DNA of 64,000 nt from Mycolicibacterium cosmeticum (GTDB lineage: Bacteria; Actinomycetota; Actinomycetes; Mycobacteriales; Mycobacteriaceae), in NCBI RefSeq assembly GCF_000613185.1, contig NZ_CCBB010000001.1, positions 1,860,001 to 1,924,000 on the forward strand, read 5' to 3'. The notes below the pieces were generated by a model. That model had not been told where the DNA came from and searched no databases. It saw only the letters and a list, made by a program, of their open reading frames with translations. Positions 1-11,809 of the stretch are shown here, in pieces. The stretch's first letter is position 1. The number at the start of each line of letters is the position of its first letter. Made by a program: the position numbers and the translations under genes.

Positions 1-1084
1 TCTGCGCCTCCACCTCACTGGCCGGGCGCATCGAACGGAACTTGAAGAGCTCGAACGTCTTCCCGTCACGCCCGACCCTGGTCTGCCGGAAGATCACGCC
101 GCGCCCACCCTCGATGCGGACGGCCAGCGCGCTGACGACGAGGATGGGTAGCAACACGATCAGCGCAGTCGCGGCGACGACGATATCGAATGCCCGCTTG
201 GTCAGTCGGGCCGGACCGTGCAGGTTCGGGTTGCCGATTCGCATGATGGGTATCGAGCCGATGTGGTCGGCCGCGCCCGTCAGGGTGTGGAAGTGATACA
301 GCCGCGGGACCACGAGAACCTGGGTGCGCCCGCACACCGTGCTCCGGACCGCGTCGATGAGGGCGCGCTCCTGGAATTCGCCGTCGGCCACCAACAACGT
401 GTCCGCGCCACTTCCGGACACCGCGATATCCAGGTCGGTGAGCCGGCCGAGGTGGGGCAGATACTGCCCAGCCGGTGCGGTCGGGCGATCATCGACGTAG
501 CCGGCCAGTTCGAGTCCGTACTGCCGGTGATCGGCCACGATTCTGGCCAGTTCTGCGGTGAGCGGGCCGCCGCCGATCACTACGGTGCGGTGGGTCGCGA
601 TGCCACTGCGGCGGCCGAGCGCGATGAGCCTGGTGCTCAGCACGCGGCCGGCGATGACGAGCAGCACTGCCTGAGAGGCGGTTTCGAGGAAGACCAGTAC
701 CTGCTCCCTTTGGTGCAGATAGAGGATTATGGCTGCGACGACGGCCACTGCGGTGAGCAGCCGCGCCAGGATGGCGGGCAGTTCGTCGAGGACGCTGAGG
801 TGCAGCCGAGCGATATACCGGCCGCCCCCGCTGAGCAGTGCGGTGCCGAGCACTGCGAGCGCCAGGGTCGCGAGCGGCTGCGGCGGCCGCCAGGCGAGAG
901 GCGCCATCAGCAGCGCGAAATCCACGGCGGGGACTAGCATCCACGATCGCACCCGATGGATCAGGCCGACACCCACCGACGGCGTGACTGCACTCCGGGC
1001 GTGATCGAGGACCACCTGAGGTGCGACGTTGGTCAGTGACACCCGCGGCGCGAGCACCGACCTCGGTTCGAGAACCCCCGTCAT
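1..1084 (-). CDS. Sugar transferase (polyprenyl glycosylphosphotransferase), 3' end outside window
   Basis: Translation of the minus strand from the ATG at 1084 stays open for 361 codons to the window edge. The N-terminal half has several hydrophobic segments (roughly residues 50-135), followed by a CoA-binding-like Rossmann segment containing VVIGGGPL and GYVDDR. It then enters the catalytic domain of the WcaJ/bacterial sugar transferase family, with the motifs FDIVVA, FRQTRVGRDG and FKFRSMRP. Such enzymes move a sugar-1-phosphate from a nucleotide sugar onto undecaprenyl (here probably decaprenyl) phosphate at the inner membrane, starting exopolysaccharide or glycan assembly. The catalytic C-terminus is missing only because the window ends. 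The substrate cannot be told from what is visible. Confidence 0.9.
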   Translation of the reverse strand, partial: MTGVLEPRSVLAPRVSLTNVAPQVVLDHARSAVTPSVGVGLIHRVRSWMLVPAVDFALLMAPLAWRPPQPLATLALAVLGTALLSGGGRYIARLHLSVLDELPAILARLLTAVAVVAAIILYLHQREQVLVFLETASQAVLLVIAGRVLSTRLIALGRRSGIATHRTVVIGGGPLTAELARIVADHRQYGLELAGYVDDRPTAPAGQYLPHLGRLTDLDIAVSGSGADTLLVADGEFQERALIDAVRSTVCGRTQVLVVPRLYHFHTLTGAADHIGSIPIMRIGNPNLHGPARLTKRAFDIVVAATALIVLLPILVVSALAVRIEGGRGVIFRQTRVGRDGKTFELFKFRSMRPASEVEAQ

Positions 1085-1400
1085 GACCGAGAACCCCAAG
1101 GCCCGTGCGTATCTGCGTGCCGTGCCACCGCCATGTTCAACCCCCTGCAGCACCGATTACGGCTTGCCGGCGAGATCCGGCCACCCAAAGCCGTGGCCGC
1201 GGGCCGTCACGTCAACTGGCCCGTCCCCAGACTATTCACACGGGGGTAAATTGATAAATGAGGTGTTTCCCTATGCTTTTCCACCGCACCCCCCAAAGAC
1301 GGTTTGGGATAACGACTTTCGATGCCGACCACCGCAAGTACCCGGCCGGTCGCGTATCGCGACAGGTCGGGTGCGGGCGGCGCGTGGTCAGGAGTACCGG
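1085..1400. other. Intergenic stretch, no gene recognised
   Basis: This 316-nt stretch lies upstream of the sugar transferase and downstream of the small secreted protein, which is also on the minus strand. Open frames crossing it have no recognisable protein features. It should carry the sugar transferase promoter. I see no clear terminator or operator. Confidence 0.5.
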
Positions 1401-1889
1401 TCAAACCTCGCACAGGCCGGTGCGGTCACAGATCTGCTTGCACGCTTCCAGCCGTTTCGGGTCTTCGTTACACCAGGCGGGATTCTTGCTGATGTTGTGA
1501 GCCGCCTGCCGTTCCTTCAGCGCCTTGCGCCCCTCGGGTGAGGCCGCCGAGTTTCCCGGTTTACCCGGCGCAGCGACAGGGGCGGTACAGTTCAGGTTCA
1601 CCAGGACTTCCTTGTCCGGTCCCTCACCGCTGGCGTCCAGGAACATCGAGTTCATCGAACTGACCACGATGCAGTCATCGGTGGCCACCTGATCACCGCT
1701 CACGGTGGCGATCACGGCCTTCTGATGCATCGAGGCGATCCGCGACTTGGCGTCGGCATACGTCATGCCGGCGTATACATCCGCCGACGCGACACCGGGA
1801 CCGAGCGCCGCTGAGATCGCAGCCATCGCAAACGTGGCCACGATGATCCCGCTGCGCCTCCCATGCCGCCCGAGTCCGTTGGATTTCAC
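1401..1889 (-). CDS. Small secreted cysteine-containing protein, PASTA-like segment
   Basis: The product is a 162-residue protein with a classical signal peptide: a basic start (VKSNGLGRHGRR), a hydrophobic core and an AxA-type cleavage site (VASA, then DVYAG). I chose the GTG at 1889 because GGGAGG lies 6 nt upstream; an in-frame GTG at 1928 would add 13 residues ahead of the signal peptide. After cleavage the sequence YAGMTYADAKSRI resembles a PASTA or DUF-type repeat of secreted mycobacterial proteins. The C-terminal third has four cysteines (CNEDPKRLEACKQICDRTGLC), suggesting disulfide bonds outside the cell. Function is unknown. It is divergent from the large LuxR-type regulator. Confidence 0.75.
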   Translation of the reverse strand: MKSNGLGRHGRRSGIIVATFAMAAISAALGPGVASADVYAGMTYADAKSRIASMHQKAVIATVSGDQVATDDCIVVSSMNSMFLDASGEGPDKEVLVNLNCTAPVAAPGKPGNSAASPEGRKALKERQAAHNISKNPAWCNEDPKRLEACKQICDRTGLCEV

Positions 1890-2384
1890 CCGAATCCTCC
1901 CGTTCACCCGATTGAGTTGGGGCGCCACCGAAATCGATGCGTCGCTCGTCGGCTAGACGCTAATCGCGGGCGACGTCGAGGTGAATCGGGTGTTTCCCCC
2001 CATCTGGCCGGCCGGGTCCCCACCGCACGGCCGCCCACCTCCCCGCCCGCCCGCGTGGCAACGGTCGGTGCGCGCGCGCCGCTCTGTGCCGGTAGCCGCG
2101 ATTCCGCCGCACACGTGCATTCACAGCGACTTCCCACGCGCCTCCCATGGTTTGCTGACCACGTGAAATGGTGTCGACAGCAAATACTTAGACGGCCTGA
2201 TACACCATCGGCAAGCGCTCAGATTGCGGAACAATCAGCAGCATTTAGTGCAGCCTTACTGCACTTTTGCCGGTCATCACGCCGCCATAACTTGCGTTTG
2301 CAAGCATTCAGGCAAATTTACGGCCCGGACAAAAATTTGGCGAAATCCGCTTCCTGTCGATTTGCTGACTGTAATACTCGTCCG
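1890..2384. other. Long divergent promoter region, AT-richer in its right half
   Basis: This 495-nt gap separates the secreted protein (minus) from the LuxR-type regulator (plus). Positions about 2160-2370 are visibly richer in A and T than the flanking genes, which fits a promoter region or recently acquired DNA. A short inverted repeat (ATGGTGT at 2168-2174 and ACACCAT at about 2202-2208) is present, of uncertain meaning. The regulator frame remains open through this stretch, so a longer N-terminus cannot be excluded, but the extra sequence does not look like protein. Confidence 0.45.
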
Positions 2385-5176
2385 GTGTCCGAGGGCCCGG
2401 CGGCCCGCTCGGCCGAGCGGCAGACGATTGACGACTTCTTGCGAGAAGCCGCCCACGAGCCTGCTTGCCTGGTGTTCGAGGGCGAGGCCGGGATCGGCAA
2501 AACCACGCTGTGGCTGTCGGCCGTCGACGAGGCGCGCACTCGCGGCTTCCACGTGCTACGCGCCCAGCCCGGCCAATCCGAATCGGTGCTCGCCTACGCG
2601 AGCACCGCCGACCTTCTCGCCGATATCGAACAGGCCGCATTCGACCGGCTCCCTTCCCTGCAACGCATTGCGCTGGAACGCATTCTGTTACGCACCGAGG
2701 CGGTCGATGCCCCGGCCGATCCGCGGGTGGTCGCCACCGCAGTGCTGTCACTGGTCGAGGGGTTGACAGCCGATGCACCGGTGCTGGTCGCGATCGACGA
2801 TGTGCAGTGGCTCGACCCGTCGAGCAAGGCCGTCGTGGCGTTCATCGCCCGCCGGTTGAGGGGCCGGGTGGGCCTGGTGCTCACCGAACGGATGCCGTGC
2901 CCGACGGAGGCCACGGCTACCTGGCTACGGATGGGACGTCCGGATGGCATCGAGCGAATAGTGGTGCCACCGTTGGATTTCTGTGGTCTGCGCGAGCTCT
3001 TCGCCACCAAACTCGGCCGGGCCTTCCCCCGCCCGACCATGCTGCGCTTCGCCCAGGTGTCCGGCGGGAACCCCTATTTCGCACTCGAGATGGCCCGGAC
3101 CGTGGCCGGGACCCCGCCCGCAGGTGACGTGCTGTTGCCCGCCACCTTGGCAGCGGCGGTCCGGGCACGCATCGGCCAGCTCGACGACGACACGCACACC
3201 ATGCTGCTCGCCGCCGCCTGCGCGGACGAGCCGACGGTGGACCTGCTGGCCCGGGCGACCGGCACCACCGTCGCGCGCGCGGTGGAGGTTCTGGAGGTCC
3301 CGGAGAGTCGCGATATCGTCGCGATCCGCGGGAACCACGTCTGCTTTTCTCATCCCCTGCTGGCCAAAGGTGTTTACACCGACGCCAATCCGGCGCGCCG
3401 CAGGGCGATGCACGCGGCGCTGGCCAAGGTGGAGAACCGGCCGGAGGTTGCGGCCCGACATCTGGCACTGGCCTGCACCACCTCCGACCCGGTGACCTTG
3501 CGCGCGCTCGACGAGGCCGCCGACAGCGCGCATGCCCGCGGCGATTCCACCGCGGCGGCGGAGTTGGTCGAAGCCGCGATCCGGCTCGGTGGTGAGACGC
3601 CGGTGCGTCGGCTCAGGGCCGGCGAATTCTACTTCCAGGCCGGCGACAACGCCCGGGCCGGCGCCCTGATCGAGCCGGCGGTCAGCCTGTTGACCGTCGG
3701 GCCGCAACGCGCGGCAGCCCGCAATCTGCTTGCCGAGATCCAGGTCTACGAAGGGCGCTTCACCGAAGCGGTCGAGCTGCTGCGCAACTCGTTGTGCGAC
3801 GCCGCAGGCGATCACACGGTGCTGGTGCAAACACTGCTGCTGCTCTCCCTGGCGCTGGTCAACACCGGCGAGTTCGACGAGTCGTCGCTGCAGGCGCAGC
3901 AGGCGGTGCTGCTGGCCGAGGAGCTCGACTGTCCGGCGCTGACCAGTCAGGCCCTGGCGATGTGGGTGACGGTGAACTGCCTGTGCGGCCACGGGGTGGA
4001 CGAACCCAGCCTGGTCCGAGCCCTGGAGCTCGAGGATCCCGACGCCGACATCCCCGTGCATTTCCGGGCCGGCACCAATGCTGCCCTGGTGCTGGCGTGG
4101 ACCGGACGGGTGGGCGAGGCCCGCAGCGAGATGCGTGACATCCGGCGCCGCTGTATCGAGCGGGGCGCCGAGAGCCGGACACTGTTCGTCTCGCTGCACA
4201 GTGCGCTGATCGAGATCTGGCATGGCAGTTTCGGCGACGCCGCGCAGATCGCCGAGGAGGCGATGGAACGCGCCGAACAGCTGGGTGGTCACCAACTGCT
4301 TGCCATCGCTCATTCCATCCGGCTCACGGTCGCGGCGTACACCGGCCGCGCCGACGAGGCCCGGGCCGAGGCCGATGCTGCCCTGGCGGCCGCCCGTCAC
4401 TGCAGCGCGCCCCGGATGACCGAGCGGGTGACCGCGACGCTGGGGTTCCTGGAGGTCTCGCTCGGGAACTATGCCGAGGCACTGGCCATCCTCGACCCGT
4501 TGATCTCCGGATTCGGGGCGACGGCCTGCACCGAGATCATCACGGCGGCCTTCCTGCCCGACGCGGTGGAGGCAATGGTGGCGCTGGGCCAGCTCGATGA
4601 GGCCGACCCGTTGATCACGGCGCTGGAAACGAACGGCCGCCGCCTGGACCGGCCGTGGATGCTGGCCGTCGGGGCCCGATGCCGCAGCATGTGGCTCGCC
4701 GCGCACGGTGATGTCGGCGCCGCCGACCGGATGGCGCACCAGGCGATGCGCGAGCACGACCGCCTGCCGATGCCGTTCGAGCGTGCCCGCACCGAATTAC
4801 TCGTCGGGCAGTTGCTGCGCAGGCAGCGCCGTAAGGAGGGAACGTCGGAGACCCTGCAGGCGGCGCTGCATGCCTTCGAGGAGTTGGGCGCGCCGCTGTG
4901 GGCCGAACGGGCGCGCGCCGAACTGGCCAAGACCCGCGTCACCAGGGCCCACGACCTCGGGCTGACCCCCGCCGAACAGCGGGTCGCCGAGCTGGCGGCA
5001 TCGGGGATGACCAACCGCGACGTCGCCGCGGCATTGTTCATCAGCCCGAAGACCGTCGAACACAATCTCGCCCGCGCCTACCGCAAGCTCGCCATCCATT
5101 CCCGGGCCGAGCTGGGCCAGCGGATCAGTCAGCTGCAGCTCGACGATTCATCCGAAAACTTCAGCAGCGCAAACCA

Positions 5177-5180
<4 letters not shown>
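2385..5180 (+). CDS. Large ATP-binding LuxR-family regulator (LAL type)
   Basis: The protein has 931 residues from the GTG at 2385, the usual size of LAL regulators. Near the N-terminus is a Walker A motif (GEAGIGKT, residues 33-40) in a STAND-type ATPase domain, with a Walker B-like VLVAIDDVQWLD about 100 residues later. The middle is alpha-helical and TPR-like, rich in Ala and Leu. The last 72 residues form a GerE/LuxR helix-turn-helix (LTPAEQRVAELAASGMTNRDVA, residues about 860-925). Such proteins activate target promoters after binding a ligand and ATP. The start places the domain just after the initiator, as in relatives. Its stop overlaps the convergent shikimate dehydrogenase stop by a few bases. 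The target is unknown. Confidence 0.88.
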
Positions 5181-7050
<1,870 letters not shown>

Positions 7051-7157
7051 CTACGACTTCGGGGCCTGGCAGGTCCACGAACCGGCGACGACGCGCACCG
7101 GACTTTGCTGTGTGGCGCGTGAGGTTGGCCTCGTAAGCAGCGTTTCTACGCACCGGT

Positions 7158-7167
7158 CAGATATCTG
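7158..7167. promoter_or_regulatory. 10-bp perfect palindrome between pat and tetR
   Basis: CAGATATCTG is self-complementary and sits 15 nt before the TetR start, in the divergent intergenic region. It could be part of the operator of that TetR protein. A 10-bp palindrome alone is weak evidence. Confidence 0.35.
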
Positions 7168-7182
7168 TGGCAAACTCCGCGT

Positions 7183-7830
7183 ATGACTCAAGCGCTGCGC
7201 CGCACTCGCGGTCGTCCCCGGGCAGCTAACGGATCGGAGACTCGGGAGCGAATCATCCGTGCGGCACGACAGGTTTTCAGCGAACTTGGCTACGACGCGG
7301 CGACGTTCCAGGCGATCGCCGAACGCGCCGACCTGACCCGGCCGGCGATCAACCATTACTTTGCGAACAAGCGCGCTCTGTACCAAGAGGTGCTCACGGC
7401 GACCAACGCGGCGCTGATCACGTCGGGGATGACGGCCGCGGCAGCCCAGACCAGACTGGTCGACAGGCTGTCGGCGTTCCTGAGCGGCATGATGCTGGCG
7501 CACCGCGAGTACGACTCGGCGGCGGCGTTCCTGGTGACGTCGATGCTGGAGTCCCATCGCCATCCCGAGCTGAGCCAGGACAGTTACGCCCCGCGCGAGG
7601 ACGTGCGCAGCTTCGTGAGCTCCGCCGTCAGCGAGGCGGTGGCCCGGGGCGAGGTCAGCGCCGGCAGCGATCCCGAGATCCTGGTGGAAATGCTGCTGGT
7701 GCTGATGTTCGGCATCGGCTTCTACGCGGGATTCGTCGGTACCGATGCCGAGGTGGCGGCCGTCGTGGACAAGTTGCAGCGGCTGCTGGCCAACGACCTG
7801 TGGAAACTGCAGGAGCCGGCCGCCAGCTGA
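7183..7830 (+). CDS. TetR-family transcriptional regulator
   Basis: The 215-residue protein has the TetR helix-turn-helix at residues about 18-65 (RERIIRAARQVFSELGYDA, then AINHYFANKRALY). The C-terminal ligand domain has no recognisable subfamily signature. It ends in a hydrophobic helix region containing LLVLMFGIGFYAGFVG. It diverges from pat and lies 125 nt upstream of a carboxymuconolactone-decarboxylase-family gene on the same strand. Either could be its target. The ATG at 7183 lacks a clear ribosome site. Confidence 0.88.
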   Translation: MTQALRRTRGRPRAANGSETRERIIRAARQVFSELGYDAATFQAIAERADLTRPAINHYFANKRALYQEVLTATNAALITSGMTAAAAQTRLVDRLSAFLSGMMLAHREYDSAAAFLVTSMLESHRHPELSQDSYAPREDVRSFVSSAVSEAVARGEVSAGSDPEILVEMLLVLMFGIGFYAGFVGTDAEVAAVVDKLQRLLANDLWKLQEPAAS

Positions 7831-7955
7831 CCGCGGCGGCGACACGAGGGGGACCTCGCCCTGCCGGTAGCGCGGGCCGTGCGGCAATCTGAGAGGGCCG
7901 CCCTGATCACTCGGGGCGCGCGCTCGCAGTTCCGTCACGGAGAGGACCGGCCTGA

Positions 7956-8543
7956 ATGACCCGTGTTGACCCGCTGCCCACCAGGCAGTGGCCGCCGACG
8001 ATGCGCGATGCCCTGGCTGCGATGAACCCGCCGGTACGCCGCCACCCCCAGCTCGAGACCGAGGGCAGGCCGAAGGGGCTCAACGTGCTCGGCGCGCTCG
8101 CACATCACCCGGAACTGGCGCGGGCGTTCTTCACCTTCAACGGTCATCTGCTGTCGGCGACCTCGCTGACGCCACGCCAGCGGGAACTGCTCATCCTGCG
8201 CACCGCCGTGCTGCGGAAGTCCGAATACGAATGGGCTCAGCATGTGGTGATCGCCGGCGACGTCGGGATCTCGCGCAGCGAGGTCGCCGCGATCGCATGG
8301 GGCCCCGACGCGTCGACATGGTCGGAGGCCGACGCGGCGCTGCTGCGCACCGCCGACGAATTGGTGGCAGACGGGGTGATCGGCGACACCACCTGGGCGG
8401 CACTGACGGCACAGCTGAGCACCCAGCAGATCTTGGACGCCATCTTCACCGTCGGCGCTTACGAGACGCTGGGCTGGATGCTGCGCAGCTTCGGTGTCCA
8501 GCTCGACGACGACGTGCGCGCCTACCTGGCCGAACAGGATTAG
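7956..8543 (+). CDS. Carboxymuconolactone decarboxylase (CMD) family protein
   Basis: The 195-residue all-helical protein has the CMD/AhpD-like core: LTPRQRELLILRTAVLRKSEYEWAQHVVIA, and later IFTVGAYETLGWMLRSFG. The CxxC pair of AhpD-type peroxidases is absent, since the matching position reads EYEWAQH. Thiol peroxidase activity is therefore unlikely, and a decarboxylase or isomerase-like role is more plausible. GGAGAGG lies upstream of the ATG at 7956. The stop overlaps the convergent DUF4239 gene. Confidence 0.8.
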   Translation: MTRVDPLPTRQWPPTMRDALAAMNPPVRRHPQLETEGRPKGLNVLGALAHHPELARAFFTFNGHLLSATSLTPRQRELLILRTAVLRKSEYEWAQHVVIAGDVGISRSEVAAIAWGPDASTWSEADAALLRTADELVADGVIGDTTWAALTAQLSTQQILDAIFTVGAYETLGWMLRSFGVQLDDDVRAYLAEQD

Positions 8544-9331
8544 CCGACGGGTTCGGTCAGCACCCGGACCGCTTCGCGCAAAGGGTCCGGTGTGGTGGCG
8601 ATATCGCCGATGAACGGGTGCGCCAACTCGAGGACCAGGAAGAGGTTGGTGGCCACCAGCACCCCGACGATGATCACCATCGGGTAGTGCATCGCCGGCC
8701 GCTCGACACCGTAGACGATCGCGGTGCCCAGCACCATGGCGCTGGTGATGAAGATGACCGCCCACAGCGGCCATGGCGGTCCGTCGTCGGTGCGAGCCTG
8801 CAGGATGCGCGCCGTCCGTGCCTGGCCGATCTTGTCGAGATTGCTGAATGACGTTGCCAGAAGCGTCTTCTGGGGGTCCGCGCCCGCCCGCACCTGGCCG
8901 TAGGCGGTGCGCAGGTCGATCAACGCCCGATCGGCCGCCGGGGATCGCTGATTGTTCCCCTCGGTCCACTCGGCGATGGCAGCGTTCTCGTAGGACAGCA
9001 GCGCGGCCCGCACCCTGTCCCGGTCGGTCGGCGCGAAAACCGTGGCATCCGTTGCCATCTGGACCGCGGCGGCACCCTCGGTCCGCGCGTTGCCGTCGGC
9101 GGTGTTGATCGCACCCCACATCGACGAGACGACGAAGCCGATGAAGAAGGCGTACACGAATCCGATCACGCCGTAGGTGAACCGCGTGACGTCGTTGTGC
9201 TCGTCCAGGGTCAGCGCCGGGTAGCGGTGCCGGATCGCCCTGAGCACCAGCACGGCACCGCCCGCGACAACCACGATCAGGACGGTCAGCAGCAGCCCCG
9301 CCGGGATGTGCTGTACCAACCAGGCAGCCAC
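8540..9331 (-). CDS. DUF4239 (bestrophin-like) membrane protein
   Basis: The 263-residue protein has two N-terminal membrane segments (about residues 5-27 and 47-68), a long hydrophilic helical middle, and two C-terminal segments (AVIFITSAMVLGTAIVYGV and MVIIVGVLVATNLFLVLEL). This is the layout of DUF4239 proteins, which resemble bestrophin channels. I place the start at the GTG at 9331 because AGGGGAG lies 5 nt upstream; an ATG at 9349 would add six residues and overlap that ribosome site. Function in mycobacteria is unknown. Confidence 0.8.
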   Translation of the reverse strand: MAAWLVQHIPAGLLLTVLIVVVAGGAVLVLRAIRHRYPALTLDEHNDVTRFTYGVIGFVYAFFIGFVVSSMWGAINTADGNARTEGAAAVQMATDATVFAPTDRDRVRAALLSYENAAIAEWTEGNNQRSPAADRALIDLRTAYGQVRAGADPQKTLLATSFSNLDKIGQARTARILQARTDDGPPWPLWAVIFITSAMVLGTAIVYGVERPAMHYPMVIIVGVLVATNLFLVLELAHPFIGDIATTPDPLREAVRVLTEPVG

Positions 9332-9490
9332 CGGGTCTCCCCTCGTCATGGGTCACGCGGTTGAAAACCCTAAACGGTGTCGGTGGCATCCGGCGGCGGT
9401 TTGCCCGGCAACCCGCCGAATTGGGTTGCCAGCTGCCTGTTCTCGCCACGGACACCCGGGCCCCGTGGCGGGCCGCTACGCTGTGCGCCT

Positions 9491-10507
9491 GTGAAGGCCA
9501 TGGCCCAACGCACCTGGGCGGCGGGCGCGCCACTGGAGTTGCTCGAGTTGCCGACACCCGAGCCGCGCCGGCATGAGGTACGGGTGCGCGTGCAGGCCAT
9601 CGGCGTGAACCCGGTGGACTGGAAGATGCGCAGCCACGGCCCACTGCGGTGGGCGGCTCGTCTGCTGGGCCCGAGGCCACCGGTGATCGTGGGGGTGGAT
9701 TTCGCCGGGGTGGTGGACGCGGTCGGTCCTGCGGTGACCGATCTCGCGGTCGGCGACCGGGTGGCCGGCGGTACCAACTTCGCGCGCGGGCAGCGCGGCT
9801 CCTATGCCGACACGGTGCTGGTGCGCCGAGATCAGGTCTGCCGCGTGCCCGATTCGGTCGACATCACGGCGGCGGCCGCCCTGCCCATCCCGGGTGTCAC
9901 CGCCTGGATGTCGGTGATCGACCTCGGCAGGATCCGCCGGGTGCCGATGGCCGAGCGTCGAGTGCTGGTGCTGGGCGCCTCCGGCGGCGTCGGCCAGCTG
10001 GTGGTGCAGATCGCCAAACGGGAGAACGCCCTCGTGTGCGGGGTCTGCTCGAGCGCCAATGTCGACCGGGTCGCCGGTCTGGGTGCCGACGTGGTGATCG
10101 ATTACACCGGCGGCGACGCCCTGGCCCAGGCGCGGGCTCATGGTCCGTTCAGTGTCGTCGTCGACTGCGCGGGCGGGTACTCCGCCCGTCGGTGTCGGGC
10201 GCTGTTGGCGCCGGGCGGACGACACGTCATGGTGGCCGGTGATGACGCCGCCGCCCTGGCGGCCAGGGTGCTCGCCCCGCGAAGGTCCAAGGGCATCTTG
10301 GGCCGACCCACCGGCGCCCGGCTCGCGCCGCTGCTCGATGCGGTGGCGGCCGGCTCGTTGCGCGTCACCATCGCCCAGGCCTTCCCGCTGGCCGATGCCG
10401 AGGAGGCACACCGGCTCAGCCGCACGGGCCGAATGACCGGGAAACTGCTGCTGATTCCCGACGCCGCGCCGGCCCCAGGTTTCGAACGGCAGCTGGGCGG
10501 GGATTAG
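9491..10507 (+). CDS. Zinc-free medium-chain dehydrogenase/quinone-reductase-type oxidoreductase
   Basis: The 338-residue protein shows the MDR fold. An N-terminal GroES-like domain contains GVNPVDWKMR and VGVDFAGVV. The nucleotide-binding domain carries VLVLGASGGVGQLVVQIAK. The catalytic zinc ligands of alcohol dehydrogenases are absent, so it should be an NADPH-dependent quinone or enone reductase. The GTG at 9491 matches where the family starts; an ATG lies three codons on. The gene is followed by a strong hairpin terminator and faces a PPOX-family gene. Confidence 0.87.
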   Translation: MKAMAQRTWAAGAPLELLELPTPEPRRHEVRVRVQAIGVNPVDWKMRSHGPLRWAARLLGPRPPVIVGVDFAGVVDAVGPAVTDLAVGDRVAGGTNFARGQRGSYADTVLVRRDQVCRVPDSVDITAAAALPIPGVTAWMSVIDLGRIRRVPMAERRVLVLGASGGVGQLVVQIAKRENALVCGVCSSANVDRVAGLGADVVIDYTGGDALAQARAHGPFSVVVDCAGGYSARRCRALLAPGGRHVMVAGDDAAALAARVLAPRRSKGILGRPTGARLAPLLDAVAAGSLRVTIAQAFPLADAEEAHRLSRTGRMTGKLLLIPDAAPAPGFERQLGGD

Positions 10508-10550
10508 TAGCCGCAGGCGTGCGAGCCCAACCCGGGTGGTCTCTGCGCCA

Positions 10551-10584
10551 GGTTCCCCCGGTACAGACAGCTGCCGGGGGAACC
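10551..10584. terminator. Bidirectional hairpin terminator
   Basis: An 11-bp perfect stem (GGTTCCCCCGG and CCGGGGGAACC) encloses a 12-nt loop, midway between two convergent genes ending at 10507 and 10606. There is no T-run, which is usual for mycobacterial terminators. Confidence 0.7.
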
Positions 10585-10605
10585 GTCCCGAGTAGCGGCG
10601 CCGGC

Positions 10606-11031
10606 TCAGTCGGAGAAGTCCGCGGTGATCCACCGGTCCGGACGCACCAGGAAGAGCACGCTCGGCTTGTCCTTCATCCCCTCGACGAATGCGCGTCCGC
10701 CTTCCTCACCCAGATAGCGGATGGCGATCGCTTCCCGCACGTCGCGCGGCGCCGGCTCGATGGTGTCCACGACGCTGCCCTCGACGACCACGTACTGGTA
10801 GGGCGGTTCCTCCCGTTGCACGACGAGTGTCACCGCGCCGGCTTGCCGGATCAGCCGGACCTTGCGCGACGCCGTGCCGGTGTTGATCCGGATCAGCCCG
10901 TCGGGCGTGTAGTCATACCAGATCGGGACGCTCGCGGGTGGTCGGCCGTCGGTGGCCGCCACCGACAGCACACCCACGTGCTTGGCCGCCAGGAACTCTT
11001 CGCGCTGCGCTTCTCCGAGGGGTCTGCTCAT
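10606..11031 (-). CDS. PPOX-class flavin/F420-dependent oxidoreductase
   Basis: The 141-residue protein fits the split-barrel pyridoxamine-phosphate-oxidase-like family: HVGVLSVAATDGRPPASVPIWYDY, then INTGTASRKVRLIRQAGAVTLVVQ and YQYVVVEGSV. These proteins bind FMN, F420 or heme-type cofactors; in mycobacteria many reduce substrates with F420H2. I chose the ATG at 11031 because the longer frame would overlap the upstream small gene. It is the last of a possible three-gene minus-strand group with the 88-aa and DUF3349 genes. Confidence 0.82.
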   Translation of the reverse strand: MSRPLGEAQREEFLAAKHVGVLSVAATDGRPPASVPIWYDYTPDGLIRINTGTASRKVRLIRQAGAVTLVVQREEPPYQYVVVEGSVVDTIEPAPRDVREAIAIRYLGEEGGRAFVEGMKDKPSVLFLVRPDRWITADFSD

Positions 11032-11075
11032 ACTGGCGGGCAACATCGCCGCGGACGGGGCGTATTCCCGGCCGA

Positions 11076-11342
11076 TCACCGGGTCCGCAGGAAGCGCGCG
11101 TCGATGGCCTCGAGCATGCGCGTCGCCTCCTCGATGCGTTCGAGCACCACCGCGATCCGGCCCGGCGGTTCGACATAGCCCTTGACCTGACAGCGACGAC
11201 GCCAATCCGCCTCGGCCTTGGTGATTTTCGCCGTCATGGTGGTGATCTCGTCGCGGAGCACCTCGGCGAAGAGTTCGGCCTGGGCCCGCTCGGACGGCTG
11301 GGTCAGCCGGCGGACCACGGCATCGTCGAGGGTCACGTCCAC
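11076..11342 (-). CDS. Small conserved hypothetical helical protein
   Basis: The 88-residue charged helical protein has no signal peptide or membrane segment. Its C-terminus (ERIEEATRMLEAIDARFLRT) and its QAELFAEVLRDEI segment resemble the 99-residue protein at 53345-53644. The two are probably paralogs of a mycobacterial family of unknown role. It sits 4 nt after the DUF3349 gene, so both are likely co-transcribed. Function is unknown. Confidence 0.7.
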   Translation of the reverse strand: MDVTLDDAVVRRLTQPSERAQAELFAEVLRDEITTMTAKITKAEADWRRRCQVKGYVEPPGRIAVVLERIEEATRMLEAIDARFLRTR

Positions 11343-11346
11343 ACCC

Positions 11347-11655
11347 CTATTTCGGGAAGGTCAGCGGATCGTCGATCGGCCAGCCGGCCGCCAGCAGCCG
11401 GCGCTCGACGCGGTGCACGTCCTCGGGTGAGGGCAGTTCGTCGGTCAGCTTGGTGATGGCCACGCGGACGTCGGTGCCCTGCGCCGGTCTGGTTCCCGCG
11501 GCCATCAATCGGGTGGTGAGCGCCAGCACTTCGTCCTCGGTCAGCCGCCGCCGCAATACCGCGACCAGCGGGATGTAGTCGTCGGCCGGGATGCCGTCGG
11601 GATAACCGGCCCGCAGGAAGGCCAAGATCCGGGCAAGCACATCCGACAGCGCCAC
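11347..11655 (-). CDS. DUF3349 domain protein
   Basis: The 102-residue protein matches the mycobacterial DUF3349 pattern: [26 protein letters not shown], and a C-terminal [11 protein letters not shown]. The fold is small and mixed helical; the molecular role is unknown. It appears to be the first gene of a three-gene minus-strand group (DUF3349, 88-aa protein, PPOX protein). The PhoU gene lies about 150 nt away on the other strand. Confidence 0.78.
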   Translation of the reverse strand: MALSDVLARILAFLRAGYPDGIPADDYIPLVAVLRRRLTEDEVLALTTRLMAAGTRPAQGTDVRVAITKLTDELPSPEDVHRVERRLLAAGWPIDDPLTFPK

Positions 11656-11809
11656 AGTTCCCCCTCAGCCCCCCGGCCACGTCAGCGTTCATCCCTTGGT
11701 AGTCGGTATGACCGCCGCGGAGCAAGGCGTTTCACCGTCCGGCCAGATCACATTCACGAGGTATTCACCACCTGCGACTTCCGGCGCGACCAGCATCTAT
11801 CGTGTGACG

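Noticed and set aside
2925..4757. Long open frame opposite the LuxR-type regulator (about 610 codons)
   Set aside because: It is antisense to a clear gene, its sequence is His/Gly/Gln/Arg-rich as expected of a GC-rich shadow frame, and it has no domain.
7956..8543. AhpD-type peroxidase
   Set aside because: The CxxC catalytic pair is missing, so only the wider CMD family name is justified.
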